A stretch of 64,000 nt of DNA from assembly GCF_018155095.1 (NCBI RefSeq), contig NZ_NAAI01000001.1, positions 248,001 to 312,000 on the forward strand. The letters are read 5' to 3'. This DNA comes from Bartonella queenslandensis. GTDB taxonomy: Bacteria; Pseudomonadota; Alphaproteobacteria; Rhizobiales; Rhizobiaceae. A program made the translations under genes and the position numbers. Within the stretch, counting starts at the first letter, position 1. The number at the start of each line of letters is the position of its first letter. This document shows, piece after piece, positions 29,603 to 40,534 of the stretch. The notes under the pieces were generated by a model. It saw nothing but the letters and a program-made list of their open reading frames with translations, was not told where the DNA came from and ran no database searches.

Positions 29603-31012
29603 ATGGAGCAGGAATTAATTGAGAGGTTTAGAGAAATTGTTGGTGCCAAGAATGCTATAACAGATCAGGCGTTGATTGCACCCTATTTGCTTGAAGAGCG
29701 AGGGCTTTTTCATGGAAAAACCCCCTTACTTTTACGTCCATCTTCACCGCAAGAAATCTCATTGATTATGCAGTTAGCGAGCCAAACACGCACACCAATT
29801 GTACCCCAGGGGGGAAATACAGGGCTCGTGGGAGGGCAACAACCAGATGAAAGAGGAGAGAGCGTTCTTTTATCCATGGAGCGATTAAATAAGATTAGAG
29901 CGATGAATCTTGATGGGAATTTCGTTGTTGTAGAAGCTGGTGTTATTTTACAGGATTTACAAAAAAAAGTGGATGAATCAGGCCGTTTTTTTCCTCTTTC
30001 TTTGGCATCTGAAGGATCTTGCCAAATAGGAGGAAATCTTTCATCAAATGCTGGAGGGACTGCTGTTTTAGTCTATGGCAATATGCGTGATCTTTGTCTT
30101 GGTTTAGAGGTTGTTTTACCGGATGGTCGTATTTTAGATGATTTGCGTTTTGTCAAAAAAGACAATAGCGGTTATGATTTAAAAAATCTTTTTATTGGTG
30201 CAGAAGGCACATTAGGCGTTATAACGGCAGCTGTTTTAAAGATTTTTCCAAAAATAAAAGCAAAAGCAATTGCTTTGGTAGGATTACATAGTCCAGCGAA
30301 AGCTCTAGAGTTTTTATCTCTTGCTCAAGAATATGGAGGAGGGATGGTGACAGGTTTTGAACTCATGGGAAATCTCAGTTTTCAAATGGCTTTAGATTAT
30401 AAGAGGTGTGAGAAGTCGCCTCTTCAACAGAAACATGAATGGTACGTATTGATGAACATTTCATCGTTGCAAGGTGATGATGAAGCTTTATCTGTGTTGA
30501 GTATTATATTAGAAAAAGCCTTAAAGAGGGCGGTGATAGAAGATGCAATTGTTGCACAATCCTTAAAACAGCAAGATTTTTTTTGGCAATTGCGAGAAAG
30601 TATATCATCGGCACAAAAGCTGGCGGGAGGGTCTATTAAGCACGATATTGCAGTACCACTTGCTTCCGTTCCTGATTTTATTGCTGAGGCAGCACTTATT
30701 GTTGAAGATATTGCTCCAGGGGCACGAGTGGTTTGTTTTGGACATATGGGGGATGGAAATTTGCATTATAATGTTACACAACCGATAGGCGCTGATACGA
30801 CAGCATTCTTGCAGTTATGGTCAAAAATGAATCATCGCATTCATAGGTTGGTGATGGACTATCAAGGTGCATTTTCTGCTGAGCATGGAATTGGTCAGCT
30901 TAAGCGGGAAGAACTTCGTTCTTTTAAATCGCCTGTTGCATTGGATATTATGCGAGGGATTAAGAAAACGCTCGATCCTTTAGGAATCATGAATCCTAGA
31001 AAAGTATTATAA
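29603..31012 (+). CDS. FAD-linked 2-hydroxyacid oxidoreductase (GlcD/D-2-hydroxyglutarate dehydrogenase type)
   Basis: A 469-residue flavoprotein. The N-terminal PCMH-type FAD-binding domain has PQGGNTGLVGGQQP (about 70) and GGNLSSNAGGTAVLVYG (about 140). The C-terminal FAD-oxidase domain has the metal- and substrate-binding CFGHMGDGNLHYN and ends FSAEHGIGQLKREEL. It oxidises a D-2-hydroxyacid such as D-lactate, glycolate or D-2-hydroxyglutarate to the 2-oxoacid; which one cannot be read from the sequence. It is third in the rnhB-tsaC cluster. Confidence 0.92.
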   Translation: MEQELIERFREIVGAKNAITDQALIAPYLLEERGLFHGKTPLLLRPSSPQEISLIMQLASQTRTPIVPQGGNTGLVGGQQPDERGESVLLSMERLNKIRAMNLDGNFVVVEAGVILQDLQKKVDESGRFFPLSLASEGSCQIGGNLSSNAGGTAVLVYGNMRDLCLGLEVVLPDGRILDDLRFVKKDNSGYDLKNLFIGAEGTLGVITAAVLKIFPKIKAKAIALVGLHSPAKALEFLSLAQEYGGGMVTGFELMGNLSFQMALDYKRCEKSPLQQKHEWYVLMNISSLQGDDEALSVLSIILEKALKRAVIEDAIVAQSLKQQDFFWQLRESISSAQKLAGGSIKHDIAVPLASVPDFIAEAALIVEDIAPGARVVCFGHMGDGNLHYNVTQPIGADTTAFLQLWSKMNHRIHRLVMDYQGAFSAEHGIGQLKREELRSFKSPVALDIMRGIKKTLDPLGIMNPRKVL

Positions 31013-31154
31013 TTCAAGAATGCTGATCTATATTTTTGTTTAGGTTTTAATAACCAAAAAAGAAATCTGTTGTTTTTTATTCAAACTTTTAATAATCCAA
31101 TGAGGAAAAGCTGCTAAAAGGTGTATGTTATCTAAGTAAATTGGGACACTGTAT

Positions 31155-31682
31155 ATGGCTAATCAATGCTTTAATCAGGCAAAAGCGGTGCTTGAATTTC
31201 GGTTAGATCCGTGCCATTTGCCACAAACGACGACGTATTTTTCATCTAAAACGGGCAATAAGGTCATTTGTTCGTTAAATGAGCGCGGTGTTTTTTTAAA
31301 AATGGATAAGCCTTCAAGCTTATCGCATTTAGTTCCCCCTTATCATTTCAAAGGGATTGCGGCGCGTACCGTAAAAACGCGTTCAGGAGAAAGAGCTGTT
31401 GCATTAGAGTTACTTCATGCAGATGAGAAATCTTGTATTCCGCTTTTGGTTTCTAGAGATTTGAATAATGTTCTTCTGGATTGGCGTTTATGGGCAGATA
31501 CTTATAACCTTCCCATGCTTATGATTAATGAAGATAATCGCATCGTGGCTGTAAAAGATCGTTCTGATTTACATCGATTTTTTTATGCAATGCCGCATTC
31601 TAAACAAAAGCGTTTTTTACTTCGTTATAGCAATCCGTTAGGTTTGCGTTTGGTGATTTCGAATCGAATTGCACTTCAGTAA
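31155..31682 (+). CDS. DUF6101-like conserved hypothetical protein
   Basis: A 175-residue soluble protein without signal peptide or membrane segment. It looks like the small family restricted to Hyphomicrobiales often labelled DUF6101. The residues LDPCHLPQTTTYFSS near the N-terminus and the pattern VALELLHADEKSCIPLLVS, then WRLWADTYNLPMLM, are the parts that look conserved. The fold is probably mixed alpha-beta. The function is unknown and the family assignment is from memory. Confidence 0.75.
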   Translation: MANQCFNQAKAVLEFRLDPCHLPQTTTYFSSKTGNKVICSLNERGVFLKMDKPSSLSHLVPPYHFKGIAARTVKTRSGERAVALELLHADEKSCIPLLVSRDLNNVLLDWRLWADTYNLPMLMINEDNRIVAVKDRSDLHRFFYAMPHSKQKRFLLRYSNPLGLRLVISNRIALQ

Positions 31683-32127
31683 ATTAGTATGCGATCATAG
31701 GCATTGATTTTACCGAGCCATAAAGCACCATTATTTAGTGTGATGATATGAGGCATACAGAGCTTTACCGCATGAAGTATTTTTAGGAGACTTAGTGAAT
31801 ATTCTTCAATTTTCTTGTCGTGCCTTATGTCAGTGAAACATATGAGTGCGAATCCAAGGGAAAACTCAAGAGGAAGTTATTCAATGAGAAATTTGATTGT
31901 TTAAAGATTGGTTCTAACAGGATTCTTAGCTCTTTAAGGCAAAGAGGAAGCCAAGGATTGTAAATTAAGAGTTTTTTGATCGCATCTATCGGCAGCAGGA
32001 ATCGACTATACTAAATGCTTTTTTGTTGATTATGTGATTTTTGGTTTTACTACGTTGTTAAAACACGATCAGATTGCTGGGAGTGTTTTTTACTTTCTTT
32101 TGTATAAAGCAAGTTATTGATTTATAA
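31683..32127. other. Gene-free stretch
   Basis: About 450 bp with no supported gene or RNA, leading into integrase relic C. Confidence 0.45.
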
Positions 32128-32240
32128 AAATAATGGTCATTTTCTTGCACATTACAAGGAGGGAAGGCTCATGTGGATGAGGAACATTAAAAAGAGCAAA
32201 AACTCTCTGATAAGTTTTCTAGATAACAAGGGTTATATTG
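32128..32240 (+). pseudogene. Integrase leader relic C
   Basis: TAATGGTCATTTTCTTGCAC at 32131 and the following ACAAGGAGGGAAGGCTC match, base for base at about three quarters of positions, the leaders in front of integrase relics A (14235) and B (17663). The 63-codon frame 32117-32308 covers it, but it has no family similarity and is probably not a gene. No coding part of the integrase is recognisable after it. Confidence 0.4.
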
Positions 32241-32532
32241 TAGTATTGGGATTTGGATACAAGAACGTTATTAGGATTTATCTTTATTTAATAAAAATAG
32301 CAGAATGAACTGATATTCTTCACGGTTAATATCATGAAATGATAAAAAGAGCATGAGAGATATTGCTTTGTGCGTGAATAAGATGAGTATATTCTTTTTT
32401 AGGTATTTTATTCTTTAAAGAAAAATATACACGTTTTCTTCAAAAGTTATGGTTAACACCACATAATCAGAAGATTCATATATCATGCTCTTAGGTGAAA
32501 GAATCAAATCGTAAAAAAGAATACCCCCCAAT
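32241..32532. other. Gene-free stretch downstream of purD
   Basis: About 290 bp containing nothing recognised; no terminator for purD is evident. Confidence 0.4.
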
Positions 32533-33807
32533 TTAGTTTTCTCGCGCAATGGCTCGCCATCCGATATCACGACGAACAAAGCCTTCTGGCCAATCAATAC
32601 AATCAACAGCTTCATAAGCACGTTTTTGTGCGCTCGTAATTGTTTTTCCTGTTGCTGTTATATTGAGGACACGTCCTCCATTTGCAATAAGCTCTCCATT
32701 GCGCAATGCGGTACCAGCTTGAAAAACTTTTACATCAGGAAGTGTGTTTACTTTATCAACATTACGGATAACAGTTCCTTTTTGAGGAGAGGCTGGATAA
32801 CCATGCGCAGCCATAACAACAGTAAGAGCAGTTTTATCGGACCACTGAAGAGGTTTATTTTCAAGCTTTCCTTGAGCTGCGGCAAGAAATATCGGTAGAA
32901 TATCACTTTTGAGGCGCATCATTAAAACTTGACATTCAGGATCACCGAATCGTACGTTAAATTCAATAAGTTCAGGTCCTTTTTGCGTTATCATCAATCC
33001 GACGAAGAGAATGCCTTTAAAAGGGGCGCCCATTTCGTGCATACTTTTTAAAGCAGGTTCAACAATTTCTTTGAGGGTACGATTCACCATTTCTTCGGTC
33101 ATGATGGGCGCTGGTGAATAAGCGCCCATACCACCGGTGTTTGCTCCAGTATCTCCATCTCCCACACGCTTATGATCTTGAGCAGATCCAAAGGGAAGAG
33201 CAATTTTACCATCACAAAGACAGAAGAAGCTTGCTTCTTCACCTTCAAGAAAAGATTCTACAACAATTTTGTTTCCCGCATCTCCAAAGGCACTTTTGAA
33301 GCAGGCATCGACTGCGTTAAATGCTTCTTCTATCGTTGTTGCAACCACAACACCTTTGCCAGCTGCTAAGCCATCTGCTTTAATGACAATGGGAACCCCT
33401 TGTTGATGAATGTAAGCTTTGGCTTTTGCCGCATCATTAAAGCATTGGTAACTTCCTGTAGGAATGTTATTCTTACGACATAAATCTTTTGTAAAAGCTT
33501 TTGAACCTTCTAGTTGAGCCGCTTTTTGAGTAGGACCAAATACACAGATGTTAGCGCTATTAAGAGAGTCAGTTATACCAGCAACCAATGGTGCTTCTGG
33601 TCCCACAATCACAAGATCAATAGAATGTGCTTTACAAAAATCAATAACAAGGGGGTGGTTATCAATGTCTAAATTAATATTTTCACCAAATTCTGTTGTT
33701 GCAGGATTTCCAGGAGCGCAATATAACTTTTTGAGTAGTGGTGATGCTGCTATTTTCCATGCTAAAGCATGTTCTCGTCCACCTGAACCAATAAGAAGAA
33801 TATTCAT
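32533..33807 (-). CDS. purD: Phosphoribosylamine-glycine ligase
   Basis: A 424-residue ATP-grasp enzyme joining glycine to phosphoribosylamine in purine synthesis. The N-terminal [12 protein letters not shown] (about 7-18) is the family start, [14 protein letters not shown] (about 143) is the ATP-grasp lid, and the [11 protein letters not shown] metal-binding motif is near 290. The length is standard. The ATG at 33807 has GAGGAG upstream. The gene is divergent from ubiA. Confidence 0.97.
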   Translation of the reverse strand: MNILLIGSGGREHALAWKIAASPLLKKLYCAPGNPATTEFGENINLDIDNHPLVIDFCKAHSIDLVIVGPEAPLVAGITDSLNSANICVFGPTQKAAQLEGSKAFTKDLCRKNNIPTGSYQCFNDAAKAKAYIHQQGVPIVIKADGLAAGKGVVVATTIEEAFNAVDACFKSAFGDAGNKIVVESFLEGEEASFFCLCDGKIALPFGSAQDHKRVGDGDTGANTGGMGAYSPAPIMTEEMVNRTLKEIVEPALKSMHEMGAPFKGILFVGLMITQKGPELIEFNVRFGDPECQVLMMRLKSDILPIFLAAAQGKLENKPLQWSDKTALTVVMAAHGYPASPQKGTVIRNVDKVNTLPDVKVFQAGTALRNGELIANGGRVLNITATGKTITSAQKRAYEAVDCIDWPEGFVRRDIGWRAIAREN

Positions 33808-33894
33808 TGCTTGCTCCTCTCATAAAAGATGATTAATCTCATCTTCTCATAAGAATGAAATGTCTCTATCGCAAGACTAAAGGTAAATCATTTG

Positions 33895-34899
33895 ATGAAA
33901 AAAAATAAAAATATCGCACCTGTTCAGTCCTATGATAGCCAAGGACGGGTTATGGATGCATCTTCCAACCAATGGGTCTATAATTTTCTTCCCTGTTCTT
34001 TATGGTTTTATGCGCAATTGGCGCGTTGGGACCGGCCTATCGGATGGCAATTGTTGATGTGGCCTTGTTTTTGGTCAACAACAATGGCTTTTCTCTCTTA
34101 TGACATGCATTATGAACCTCTTTTACCAATGTTGCTTCATTGGGTTTGGTATCTTTTTCTTTTTTTCCTGGGATCCATCGCTATGCGAGGGGCAGGATGC
34201 ACTTGGAATGATCTTGTTGACCATAAAATTGATTCTCAGGTAGAGAGAACACGTTCTCGCCCATTACCGACAGGTCATGTGAGTCGGTTTCAAGCAAAAG
34301 TTTTTATACTTGTGCAATGTTTAGTTGGTTTAGGCGTTTTATCACAATTTAATAAGTTTAGTTTTTTTCTAGGCATTTCGTCATTGATAGCTGTTGCATT
34401 TTATCCTTTTATGAAACGCGTAACCTATTGGCCGCAGTTTTTTTTGGGCGTTGCATTTAATTGGGGAGGATTAATGGGGTGGGCCGTTGTGTTTGGAAGT
34501 TTAAGCTGGGCACCAATTTTACTTTATGTGGGATCAATCTTATGGACCATAGGATATGATACAATCTACGCACATCAAGATAAAGAGGATGATGCTACTG
34601 TTGGTATCGGTTCTACGGCACTTCTCTTTGGTAAAGGAACTAAGTGTGCTTTAGTATTTCTGTATGGTGGTTTTGTCGTATTCGTTAGTTTAGCATTTTA
34701 TTTGGCTAAAGTTCCTCTCTTGAGTTTTTTGGGAATTTTTGCGGCAAGCATTCATATGTTTATTCAAATTAAAGTCATTGATATAGATGACAGTTCACAA
34801 TGCCTCAGGCTTTTCAAGTCTAATTCGCTTATTGGTTTTGTGATTTTTGTTGGCTTAGTCTGTGGTGGTCTATGGATGATATTTAATTATGCAGTTTAA
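33895..34899 (+). CDS. ubiA: 4-hydroxybenzoate polyprenyltransferase
   Basis: A 334-residue integral membrane prenyltransferase that attaches the polyprenyl chain to 4-hydroxybenzoate in ubiquinone synthesis. The first Asp-rich motif is NDLVDHKID (within GAGCTWNDLVDHKIDSQVER) and the second is YDTIYAHQDKEDD. Eight to nine hydrophobic helices are visible. The start is ATG 33895; the TTG at 33892 is in frame but unnecessary. The N-terminal extension of about 40 residues before the first helix is typical of rhizobial UbiA. Confidence 0.94.
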   Translation: MKKNKNIAPVQSYDSQGRVMDASSNQWVYNFLPCSLWFYAQLARWDRPIGWQLLMWPCFWSTTMAFLSYDMHYEPLLPMLLHWVWYLFLFFLGSIAMRGAGCTWNDLVDHKIDSQVERTRSRPLPTGHVSRFQAKVFILVQCLVGLGVLSQFNKFSFFLGISSLIAVAFYPFMKRVTYWPQFFLGVAFNWGGLMGWAVVFGSLSWAPILLYVGSILWTIGYDTIYAHQDKEDDATVGIGSTALLFGKGTKCALVFLYGGFVVFVSLAFYLAKVPLLSFLGIFAASIHMFIQIKVIDIDDSSQCLRLFKSNSLIGFVIFVGLVCGGLWMIFNYAV

Positions 34900-35365
34900 C
34901 AACGCGTTAGATAAAGTCATATGTTCTTGATAGTGGAGAGAGGAATGAAAATACAAAGATACTTTCATGAGTTTTAATATTTTTGTTCCAGCTCTTTCTT
35001 GTTTGAAATAACGGTTTTTTTCAAATTTTATTAAAATAAAAATAGACTTTAGGAGAAATGAAAACCTTTTTAAATTGAAAGTGCGCCTTCTCTTTATTCA
35101 TCAGAATCAAATGATATATGACTGTTTTATCTTAGGCTTCATTTAAATATTACAGCGTTTCTTATCAGAAATTCAAAAGTAAAGTCATAGTTTTTGCTGA
35201 ATACAGCATTTCCTCTTCAATAGACTTGTTGCTTATCGACTTTTAAGCGATAGAGGATATTATCAAACAACGTTGAGAAATAAATCATCTCTTTTTAGAA
35301 TTTTGCAAATAGAAAATAATCGTTTAGCCGTTAGGAAAAACTTCAGAACAATGAAGCTTGAAGAA
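34900..35365. other. Gene-free stretch between convergent ubiA and pdxH
   Basis: About 465 bp without a supported gene; nothing recognised in it. Confidence 0.45.
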
Positions 35366-35989
35366 TTAGGGGTAAAGTTTTTGTCTTTTCCAATTATTGT
35401 GTTCAACACAATCACGTGTAAAAAGCAGACGATCGTGTAAACGAAATGGGCGATCACACCAAAACTCTATAGAAAGGGGTTTAACACGAAAACCAGACCA
35501 ATAAGGTGGTCGTGGAATATTGCCTAGAGCATAACGCGCAGTATATTGAGCAATTGCTTTTTCGAGCACAAAACGATTTTCTAATGGTTGAGATTGTTTA
35601 GATGCCCATGCACCAATTCGACTCCCACGGGGGCGCGATTGGAAATAGGCATCGGCTTCCTGGGGACTGACTTTTTCAACAATTCCTCTTATTCTAACCT
35701 GACGACGGAGCGACTTCCAATGAAACCCTAAGGATGCTTTCATTGATTTTAAAATTTCTTGTCCTTTACAGCTTTCATAATTTGTATAGAAGACGAATCC
35801 TTGAGGATTATAGTCTTTGAGGAGAACCATACGAACATTAGGGAGGCCTGTTTCGTCAACTGTTGCGAGTGCCATAGCATTTGGATCATTTATTTCGTTT
35901 ATCGTCGCCTCTTCAAGCCATTGTGCAAAAAGTTCAAAAGGTTTTTGCATTCGCATAAAATGATCGTCTGTTGGTATTTTATCGCTCAT
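35366..35989 (-). CDS. pdxH: Pyridoxamine 5'-phosphate oxidase
   Basis: A 207-residue FMN enzyme that makes pyridoxal phosphate from pyridoxine or pyridoxamine phosphate. FMN-binding and signature segments are present: [35 protein letters not shown], and the C-terminal [19 protein letters not shown] 35989 is chosen because TTGGAG lies 6-7 bases upstream; an ATG at 36028 would add 13 unrelated residues. It is divergent from the DnaJ-like gene, as in other Rhizobiales. Confidence 0.96.
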   Translation of the reverse strand: MSDKIPTDDHFMRMQKPFELFAQWLEEATINEINDPNAMALATVDETGLPNVRMVLLKDYNPQGFVFYTNYESCKGQEILKSMKASLGFHWKSLRRQVRIRGIVEKVSPQEADAYFQSRPRGSRIGAWASKQSQPLENRFVLEKAIAQYTARYALGNIPRPPYWSGFRVKPLSIEFWCDRPFRLHDRLLFTRDCVEHNNWKRQKLYP

Positions 35990-36320
35990 AGTGTCTCCAA
36001 ATGTCAGTGAGCATGGATATTTTCTCATTTACTTTTTCATTTAGAAGTAAAGTACCATTTTTTCTTATTTTCAAAAAGCCAATGCTTTCATATATTTTAA
36101 ATGCGTATTTTTATGGTGGTTTTGTTATTTTTGTCTTTAGCATAGACAACAATGAGCTATATTAAATAAATATCTCATTTTATCTGGTATTTTAGTTTCT
36201 TGATAGACATATAAAGAAAAGAAGAAGTTATTCTCTAGAATAGATTGATGAAGGTATGAGGGATATTGAGCAACATATCCGTTAATATTTTGGAAACGAA
36301 AAAATTGAAAAGAGGACAAT
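35990..36320. other. Divergent intergenic region pdxH / DnaJ-like gene
   Basis: About 330 bp that must hold both promoters. It is strongly AT-rich, and no single promoter stands out. Confidence 0.4.
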
Positions 36321-37223
36321 ATGCGTGATCCCTACACGATTCTGGGTGTGGCACGTACCGCGAAATCACAAGAGATTAAATCAGCATTTAGAAAATTAGC
36401 AAAGAAGTATCATCCAGACCACAATAAAGATGATGCAAAGGCTAAAGAAAAGTTTGCTGAAATTAATCAAGCTTATGAAATTATAGGTGATAAAGATAAA
36501 AAGGCACAATTTGACCGGGGTGAAATTGATATGGAAGGGAAACCGCTTTATCAAGCCTATGGTGCGGGTGAAAATTTTAACAATAAACAAAACCCCTTTT
36601 CAGGAAGAGCAAAAGGATTTGATTTTTCCTCTTCAGGGGGGGCCGGTTTTGATGCGAGTGATATTTTTCGCGATCTCTTTGGGGGAGGCGGTAGCTTTTC
36701 AAATTCCACACACTATAATCGCTCTCAACAAGGAGCCCATATTCGCGCTAATCTTACCATAACATTAGAGCAGATGATTGGTGCAGAAAAGGTGGAAGCT
36801 GTTTTTCCTCATGGAAAAAAGTTAAAAATTAAACTTCCCGATTATATTGAAGACGGGCAAACTATTCGTTTAAAAGGTCAGGGAGAAGAGGTTCCTCATG
36901 GGCAAGCAGGCGATGCGTTGATCACCATTCAGATTCAAAAACATTCTCGTTTTCGGGTTGAAGGAAGAGCACTTCATCTTGATTTACCCGTTTCTCTTAA
37001 ACATGCTGTTTTGGGAGCAAAAGAAGAAGTTGAGACATTGGAGGGACGTGTGGTTTTAACGATTCCTGCTTGGTCGAGTTCTGATCGCGTTTTGCGGTTG
37101 AAAGGAAAAGGACTTCGTTTAAAAAATGGTACAAGAGATGATCTCTATGTGCATGTTCGTATTATGTTGCCGGAAGGTGGAAATGCAGCGCTAGAACAGT
37201 TTTTTCAAATGCAAAAAGATTAA
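36321..37223 (+). CDS. DnaJ C-terminal domain co-chaperone (CbpA-type)
   Basis: A 300-residue J-domain protein. The N-terminal J domain (about 1-70) has the invariant HPD ([10 protein letters not shown]) that stimulates DnaK ATPase. A Gly/Phe-rich linker follows (about 85-135, with GGGGSFS), then the two-barrel substrate-binding domain (about 140-295). The CxxCxGxG zinc-finger repeats of true DnaJ are absent, so it is class II, like CbpA. It likely assists DnaK under stress. AGAGGAC precedes the ATG. Confidence 0.93.
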   Translation: MRDPYTILGVARTAKSQEIKSAFRKLAKKYHPDHNKDDAKAKEKFAEINQAYEIIGDKDKKAQFDRGEIDMEGKPLYQAYGAGENFNNKQNPFSGRAKGFDFSSSGGAGFDASDIFRDLFGGGGSFSNSTHYNRSQQGAHIRANLTITLEQMIGAEKVEAVFPHGKKLKIKLPDYIEDGQTIRLKGQGEEVPHGQAGDALITIQIQKHSRFRVEGRALHLDLPVSLKHAVLGAKEEVETLEGRVVLTIPAWSSSDRVLRLKGKGLRLKNGTRDDLYVHVRIMLPEGGNAALEQFFQMQKD

Positions 37224-37352
37224 TTTTTAAAATTTTTATATAGAGCAAGCGTAGTTTTTGTTTGATTTTAAACCAATTACTTGAAGAAAAAGTTGACCTG
37301 TGTCATAGGCAGATGAATAATATTAATTTTAAGTAACAATGGGGCAGTGCTG

Positions 37353-38171
37353 ATGGCTAAGGGTAATGGTTTATTGTATGGTAAGCGTGGTTTAATCTTG
37401 GGGTTGGCCAATAATCGCTCCATCGCTTGGGGAATTGCTAAAGCAGCGAGTGCTGCAGGGGCAGAGCTTGCTTTTACCTATCAGGGTGAAGCAATGAAAA
37501 AGCGTGTTGAGCCTTTGGCTGGAGAATTAAATGGGTTTGTTTGTGGACATTGTGATGTTTCTGACAGTGCCTCTATTGATGAGGTCTTCAGAGTTATCGA
37601 GGAAAAATGGGGCAAACTCGATTTTTTAGTTCATGCTATTGGTTTTTCTGATAAAGACGAGTTAAGTGGTCGTTATGTTGATATCAGCGAATCGAATTTT
37701 ATGATGACCATGAATATTTCGGTTTATTCCCTAACAGCGTTAACAAAGCGTGCAGAAAAGTTGATGTTAGAAGGTGGTTCAATCTTAACACTAACCTATT
37801 ATGGTGCGGAAAAGGTTGTTCCAAATTATAACGTAATGGGGGTTGCTAAAGCAGCTCTTGAGGCAAGTGTGAAATATTTAGCGGTAGATTTAGGTCCCCA
37901 AAATATTCGTGTTAATGCGATATCTGCTGGGCCGATTAAAACGTTAGCGGCTTCAGGTATTGGTGATTTCCGTTATATTCTAAAATGGAATGAATATAAT
38001 GCTCCCTTACGTCGTACGGTGTCAATTGAAGAAGTTGGTGACTCTGCTCTTTATTTTCTTTCGGACTTGTCTCGTTCTGTTACCGGTGAAGTTCATCATG
38101 TCGATTCAGGTTATAATATCATCGGTATGAAAGCCGTTGATGCCCCAGATATTTCTGTCGTTAAAGAATAA
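37353..38171 (+). CDS. fabI: Enoyl-[acyl-carrier-protein] reductase (NADH)
   Basis: A 272-residue short-chain dehydrogenase catalysing the last step of each fatty-acid elongation round; the FabI family is the target of triclosan and isoniazid. The N-terminal segment GLILGLANNRSIAWGIAKA is the divergent cofactor loop of FabI, and the catalytic Tyr-x6-Lys is YNVMGVAK. The start is ATG 37353; the TTG/GTG-like codons just upstream are in frame but lack support. Another fabI copy may exist elsewhere, as Rhizobiales often carry two. Confidence 0.95.
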   Translation: MAKGNGLLYGKRGLILGLANNRSIAWGIAKAASAAGAELAFTYQGEAMKKRVEPLAGELNGFVCGHCDVSDSASIDEVFRVIEEKWGKLDFLVHAIGFSDKDELSGRYVDISESNFMMTMNISVYSLTALTKRAEKLMLEGGSILTLTYYGAEKVVPNYNVMGVAKAALEASVKYLAVDLGPQNIRVNAISAGPIKTLAASGIGDFRYILKWNEYNAPLRRTVSIEEVGDSALYFLSDLSRSVTGEVHHVDSGYNIIGMKAVDAPDISVVKE

Positions 38172-38316
38172 GTCTTGTTTAAGGACCCGTATTGGACAGC
38201 GGTGATTTGACAAAATTTAAAGCGGCCAAGAATATTTTGGAATAAAGAGCTGTTTTGTGTATAGCTCAACATGTATTGTCGTTGCGTATATTTGACAGAG
38301 AAACGGATCTTTTTTC

Positions 38317-39405
38317 ATGTCGCATAATACATTTGGTCATTTGTTTCGTGTAACAACATGGGGTGAAAGTCATGGAGCTGCTCTTGGTTGTGTCATTGAT
38401 GGTTGTCCACCTGGAATTGTTTTTACTCTTGCAGAAATTCAAGCTTATCTTGATAAGCGCAAGCCTGGGCAATCCTTATATACAACGCAGCGCCAAGAAC
38501 AAGATCAAGTAGAAATCCTTTCAGGAGCGATTGCTCAGGAAGACGGGACAACATTCGTTACAACAGGCACACCAATTTCTCTGTTGATTCGAAATACAGA
38601 TCAACGCTCTCAAGATTATGGGAAAATCGCTCATCAATATCGTCCTGGTCATGCAGATTATACGTATGATGTTAAATATGGCATTCGTGATTTTCGAGGG
38701 GGAGGACGTGCTTCAGCACGCGAGACAGCAGCGCGTGTTGCGGCTGGTGCATTGGCTCGTAAAGTTGTTCCTAGTTTGGTTGTACGAGGAGCCGTGATAG
38801 CAATTGGTCCCCATCATATTAATCGTGATCGTTGGGATTGGTCAGAGGTTGAGAATAATCCTTTTTTTACAGCTGATGCAGAGATGGTTCAGATTTTTAG
38901 TGATTATATCCGTAAAATCCGTAAAGATGGGACATCTGTTGGTGCGGTTATTGAGATCGTTGCAGAAAATGTTCCGGCAGGTTTAGGAGCCCCTATTTAC
39001 GCAAAACTTGATCAAGACATTGCCTCCTTACTTATGTCAATTAATGCGGTAAAAGGGGTTGAAATTGGTGATGGTTTTGCGGCAGCCCGTTTGAGGGGGG
39101 AAGAAAATGCCGATGAAATGCGGATGGGAAATGATGGAAAACCACTTTTTTTATCCAATCATGCAGGTGGTATTTTAGGAGGAATATCGAGTGGACAGCC
39201 AATTATTGCACGTTTTGCTGTAAAGCCTACTTCATCAATTTTAACGCCTCGTCGCTCCATTGATGTTGATGGTCATGATGTAGATGTTATAACGAAGGGA
39301 CGCCATGACCCATGTGTTGGGATTCGTGCCGTTCCTGTTGGTGAAGCGATGGTTGCTTGTGCTATTGCTGACCATTATTTAAGACATCGCGGTCAAGTTG
39401 GGTGA
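38317..39405 (+). CDS. aroC: Chorismate synthase
   Basis: A 362-residue FMN-dependent enzyme that converts EPSP to chorismate, the last common step to aromatic amino acids, folate and the 4-hydroxybenzoate used by UbiA. The signature [18 protein letters not shown] (about residues 16-33) and the central [20 protein letters not shown] region are intact, and the C-terminal [15 protein letters not shown] is present. It is 15 bp upstream of ribB, so the two are probably co-transcribed. Confidence 0.97.
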   Translation: MSHNTFGHLFRVTTWGESHGAALGCVIDGCPPGIVFTLAEIQAYLDKRKPGQSLYTTQRQEQDQVEILSGAIAQEDGTTFVTTGTPISLLIRNTDQRSQDYGKIAHQYRPGHADYTYDVKYGIRDFRGGGRASARETAARVAAGALARKVVPSLVVRGAVIAIGPHHINRDRWDWSEVENNPFFTADAEMVQIFSDYIRKIRKDGTSVGAVIEIVAENVPAGLGAPIYAKLDQDIASLLMSINAVKGVEIGDGFAAARLRGEENADEMRMGNDGKPLFLSNHAGGILGGISSGQPIIARFAVKPTSSILTPRRSIDVDGHDVDVITKGRHDPCVGIRAVPVGEAMVACAIADHYLRHRGQVG

Positions 39406-39420
39406 TTAAGAAGGTAAATA

Positions 39421-40527
39421 ATGGCGTATAATGAAGAAAAAATTGTTTCTGCACTTAAAGCTTTTGAACGCGGTGAAATTGTTGTGGTGACAGATGATAA
39501 TGACCGTGAAAATGAAGGTGATTTAACGGTTGCAGCAGCGCATTGTACAGAAGAAAAGATGGCATTTATTCTTCGTCACACAACAGGTATTGTGTGTACA
39601 CCTATGCCCAAAAAAGAAGCACAACGATTTCATCTTGATCCTATGGTACGAGATAATAACTCTGCGCATGGGACTCAATTTACTGTTACTGTTGATTTTA
39701 AACATGGCATAACAACAGGGATTTCAGCGCATGACCGTACATTAGCGGTATGTAATCTTGCGAATTCAAGTGCAAGTGCGGATGATTTTGTTCGTCCTGG
39801 ACATATTTTCCCTTTGATTGCGCATGAAGGGGGAGTTCTTTTGCGTTCAGGTCACACGGAAGCTGCTGTTGATTTATGTAAATTAGCTGGTTTACCGCCG
39901 GTTGGTGTTATTGGTGAGTTAGTCAATGATGATGGAAGCGTCAAACATGGCGATCAGATTACAAAATTTGCGCAAGAACATCGATTGCATATCATAACGG
40001 TTGCAGATTTAATTGCTTACCGCCAGCGTAAAGAAATCTTGATTAAGTCTGTTGGAGAAATGGCTATTAAAACACCTGTAGGCTCTGCTATTGTTCAAAG
40101 TTATCAACTTCCCTGGGAAGCTGTTCAGCATATTGCAGTCATTTTTGGCGATATCCGTGAGGGTGAGGACATTCCTGTATGTTTGTATCGCGAAAATATT
40201 TTGAATGATATTTTTGGGCAGTTTCCAGATATTACAGCTATCATGCAACGTATGATGACAAAAGAAAAGCGTGGTGTGTTTGTTTATTTGCGTGCAGAAT
40301 CTGTTAATATACAATCATCTACAGGCATTCAGGGGATTATACGAGAAGGTTCAGAGAAGCATGCGCAGGCAATTGAGCGCGAAGAAGAATGGCGCAAAAT
40401 TGGTTTAGGATCACAAATTTTAAAATATTTAGGAATAGGCTCTGTTATTATTTATGCTTCTAAAGAGCATCATTATGCAGGTTTAGAAGGTTTTGGAATT
40501 CGTATATCTAGAACAGATATTTTTTGA
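39421..40527 (+). CDS. ribB: 3,4-dihydroxy-2-butanone-4-phosphate synthase with degenerate RibA-like domain
   Basis: A 368-residue protein. The N-terminal RibB domain (about 1-205) is intact: [13 protein letters not shown], the SAHDRTLAV region, PGHIFPL and [11 protein letters not shown]. It makes dihydroxybutanone phosphate for riboflavin. The C-terminal half (about 210-368) has the fold length of GTP cyclohydrolase II, but the zinc-binding cysteine cluster is missing ([20 protein letters not shown] stands at its place). This half is therefore probably not a cyclohydrolase; this matches the RibBX variant common in proteobacteria. AAGGTAAATA precedes the ATG. Confidence 0.93.
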   Translation: MAYNEEKIVSALKAFERGEIVVVTDDNDRENEGDLTVAAAHCTEEKMAFILRHTTGIVCTPMPKKEAQRFHLDPMVRDNNSAHGTQFTVTVDFKHGITTGISAHDRTLAVCNLANSSASADDFVRPGHIFPLIAHEGGVLLRSGHTEAAVDLCKLAGLPPVGVIGELVNDDGSVKHGDQITKFAQEHRLHIITVADLIAYRQRKEILIKSVGEMAIKTPVGSAIVQSYQLPWEAVQHIAVIFGDIREGEDIPVCLYRENILNDIFGQFPDITAIMQRMMTKEKRGVFVYLRAESVNIQSSTGIQGIIREGSEKHAQAIEREEEWRKIGLGSQILKYLGIGSVIIYASKEHHYAGLEGFGIRISRTDIF

Positions 40528-40534
40528 GGTTCAT

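Noticed and set aside
32117-32308. 63-codon plus-strand frame (contains HFLAHYKEG and MWMRNIKKS)
   Set aside because: It covers the integrase leader relic C; the similarity to relics A and B is at DNA level in non-coding leader sequence, so the frame is probably fortuitous.
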